From: Methanolobus vulcani
GTDB lineage: Archaea; Halobacteriota; Methanosarcinia; Methanosarcinales; Methanosarcinaceae
NCBI RefSeq assembly: GCF_900100715.1
Contig: NZ_FNCA01000002.1
Span: 372,001-436,000 of the forward strand
Length of the DNA: 64,000 bases
Direction: 5' to 3'
Notes under the pieces: model-generated
Told to the model about the DNA's origin: nothing
What the model saw: the letters and a program-made list of their open reading frames with translations, nothing else
Databases searched by the model: none
Position numbers and translations under genes: made by a program
Shown: piece by piece, positions 62,722 through 64,000 of the stretch
Layout: each line of letters opens with the position of its first letter
Numbering within the stretch: position 1 is the stretch's first letter

Positions 62722-62729
62722 CATATATA
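62722..62729 (+). promoter_or_regulatory. TATA-like box for the 62774 gene
   Basis: CATATATA about 45-52 bases upstream of the ATG at 62774 is the best TATA-type match in the 167-base divergent gap. It predicts a leader of about 20 bases. Confidence 0.35.
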
Positions 62730-62773
62730 GTTGTTATATTAATAAGTCTCTGTCCCGATGAATGGTTGATATT

Positions 62774-64000
62774 ATGTCCAAAAAAAGCAAACGAAAGTCA
62801 AATAATGCTGCTTTATCTAATATAAATGGGGCAGAAAACTCAGCTCTGTCCCTAAAAAATAATGATTTATTTTCTAAGATAAATTTTAATCCTTCCCTAT
62901 TGATACTATTATTTGTAACTCTTTTGGGTGCTTATCTAAGACTTCATGCTCTAGGATCTGAGTCTATTTGGCTTGATGAAGCAAGCACTTTCAGGATGTC
63001 AAATGTTGATTCTATTTCATCTGTCTGGGCAAATGCTATACAAGATCGGCATCCTCCTCTTCATTTTCTTATTATTCATTTCATAACGTTATTCAGTACC
63101 TCTGAATTCTGGATACGGTTTCCATCAGCAGTCTTTGGAATACTCAGCATTCCTGCAATATACCTAACTGCAGAGTCTTTATTCCGAAAAAGAGAAGGTA
63201 TTATCAGTGCCTTTATTCTCTCTATCTCCGTATTCCACATATTTTATTCTCAGGAAGCCAGAATGTACTCACAAATGATGTTTTTTTCATTGCTTACTAT
63301 TTATTTCCTTTACAGGTCTTCTATTGAGAACAAAAAATGGTTATGGATGAGTTTTTCAGTGTCATCAGCACTTGCTTTCTATTCCTTCTATTACACTATC
63401 TTTGTGCTTATTCCTATAGGTATCTTTTATTTAACAATGCAATTGAAAAATTCTTTTAAGGAAAAGAAGATTGTAATTTCCGATATTGGGAATGTAAAGC
63501 AATTTGCGCTAAGTATCATTGTATTTCTGGTTCTCATATCTCCGCTTATTGTTCCGTTTATCAGTCAAAGCATTTCAAGAACATCTGATACTCCTACCTG
63601 GGGCATGAGTCAGTCTTTCAGCTTTTTCTCTTCCATTCTGCAGCAATTTAGCATAGCAGGCACAGGTTACTATCTATTTTTGCTATTTTTCCTGATTGGC
63701 TCTATATTTATGATAAAGAATATAGATCAAAGAGATCAATCTTTGCTTCTGGGATTGTTGTTTATTCTACCTTTTGTTGCAAGTTTCATACTTGCTGGAA
63801 AAATGCCATTCTCTTCAAGGTATTTACTTTTCATTTTACCAGTTTATTTTATAGTGATTTCCAGAGGTATTACTGGTGTCGCTGACTTTTTATTTAAACT
63901 GGACACTGGTTCGTCTAAAAGGAATGAAACTAATGTAATGAATCTATCATTTGTTGTTTTTGTTCTTTTTATCTTGTTAGTCCTTTCCTTTTCATCAATG
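62774..64000 (+). CDS. GT39/ArnT-like membrane glycosyltransferase, 3' end beyond window
   Basis: 409 codons are open to the right edge. A basic Ser/Asn-rich cytoplasmic start (about 50 residues, MSKKSKRKSNN) leads to the first helix, then LRLHALGSESIWLDEAST. The WLDE in the first outer loop is the catalytic Asp/Glu motif of PMT/ArnT-type GT-C enzymes. DRHPPLHFL, WIRFPSAVFG and FYSQEARMYSQM are further family signatures. About nine helices are visible. It would transfer a sugar from a polyprenyl phosphate on the outer face. Confidence 0.82.
   Translation, partial: MSKKSKRKSNNAALSNINGAENSALSLKNNDLFSKINFNPSLLILLFVTLLGAYLRLHALGSESIWLDEASTFRMSNVDSISSVWANAIQDRHPPLHFLIIHFITLFSTSEFWIRFPSAVFGILSIPAIYLTAESLFRKREGIISAFILSISVFHIFYSQEARMYSQMMFFSLLTIYFLYRSSIENKKWLWMSFSVSSALAFYSFYYTIFVLIPIGIFYLTMQLKNSFKEKKIVISDIGNVKQFALSIIVFLVLISPLIVPFISQSISRTSDTPTWGMSQSFSFFSSILQQFSIAGTGYYLFLLFFLIGSIFMIKNIDQRDQSLLLGLLFILPFVASFILAGKMPFSSRYLLFILPVYFIVISRGITGVADFLFKLDTGSSKRNETNVMNLSFVVFVLFILLVLSFSSM

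Overview
The window looks like a chromosome segment of a methylotrophic methanogenic archaeon of the Methanosarcinaceae (Methanolobus/Methanococcoides-like). That placement is an inference from gene content: an archaeal-type alanyl-tRNA synthetase, a complete archaellum motor operon, an AglB oligosaccharyltransferase, KaiC/RAD55-like ATPases with CheY-like regulators, and the start of a CbiA/CfbB-type amidotransferase. TATA-like boxes sit at archaeal spacing upstream of several genes, and many starts are TTG or GTG with GGAG/GGTG-type ribosome sites.

Layout. Positions 1-10.1 kb hold housekeeping and signalling genes: partial cbiA/cfbB-like, moaA, a 49-aa protein, surE, two unknown acidic proteins, alaS, a two-domain RecA/KaiC-like ATPase, a hybrid response regulator, a stand-alone receiver and a methyltransferase. 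Positions 10.2-18.5 kb hold the archaellum genes arlCDE-F-G-H-I-J. arlI carries a 619-residue LAGLIDADG intein directly before its His box. Positions 18.6-21.0 kb hold a leuD-like, unknown, leuB-like operon on the minus strand (leucine or coenzyme B 2-oxoacid chain elongation). Positions 21.0-23.5 kb hold aglB.

From 23.7 kb to the right edge lies a very large surface-glycan island. In order it contains asnB, a flippase, a decayed ISL3-type insertion sequence, a split glycosyltransferase and an RmlD-like reductase. A pseudaminic-acid-like nonulosonate block follows (31.1-42.8 kb: PseB-, PseC-, PseH- and PseI-like proteins and an SpsF-like cytidylyltransferase, with ATP-grasp, methyltransferase, HAD, Gfo/Idh and class III aminotransferase genes). 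Next come two large GT-B-like proteins, another methyltransferase and a GT4 enzyme. A complete CMP-Kdo block kdsB-kdsA-kdsD-kdsC (48.6-51.8 kb) is followed by a translationally coupled radical SAM/SPASM gene and two GT2 enzymes. A WbpD/WbpE/WbpB-like diacetamido-sugar trio (55.0-57.7 kb) comes next. On the minus strand are gmd and manC for GDP-6-deoxyhexoses, then a GT-C-like protein and a YbhN-type membrane protein, and finally a truncated GT39-like enzyme.

The genes fit one theme: making activated unusual sugars, assembling them into a surface or N-linked glycan, and exporting and transferring it (AglB). Archaellins and S-layer proteins are plausible acceptors. The most unusual point is a full Kdo activation pathway, a hallmark of Gram-negative bacteria and plants, next to a nonulosonate pathway in an archaeon. 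The second is the ArlI intein, whose C-terminal residue appears to be Asp rather than Asn. No tRNA, rRNA or CRISPR array was seen.
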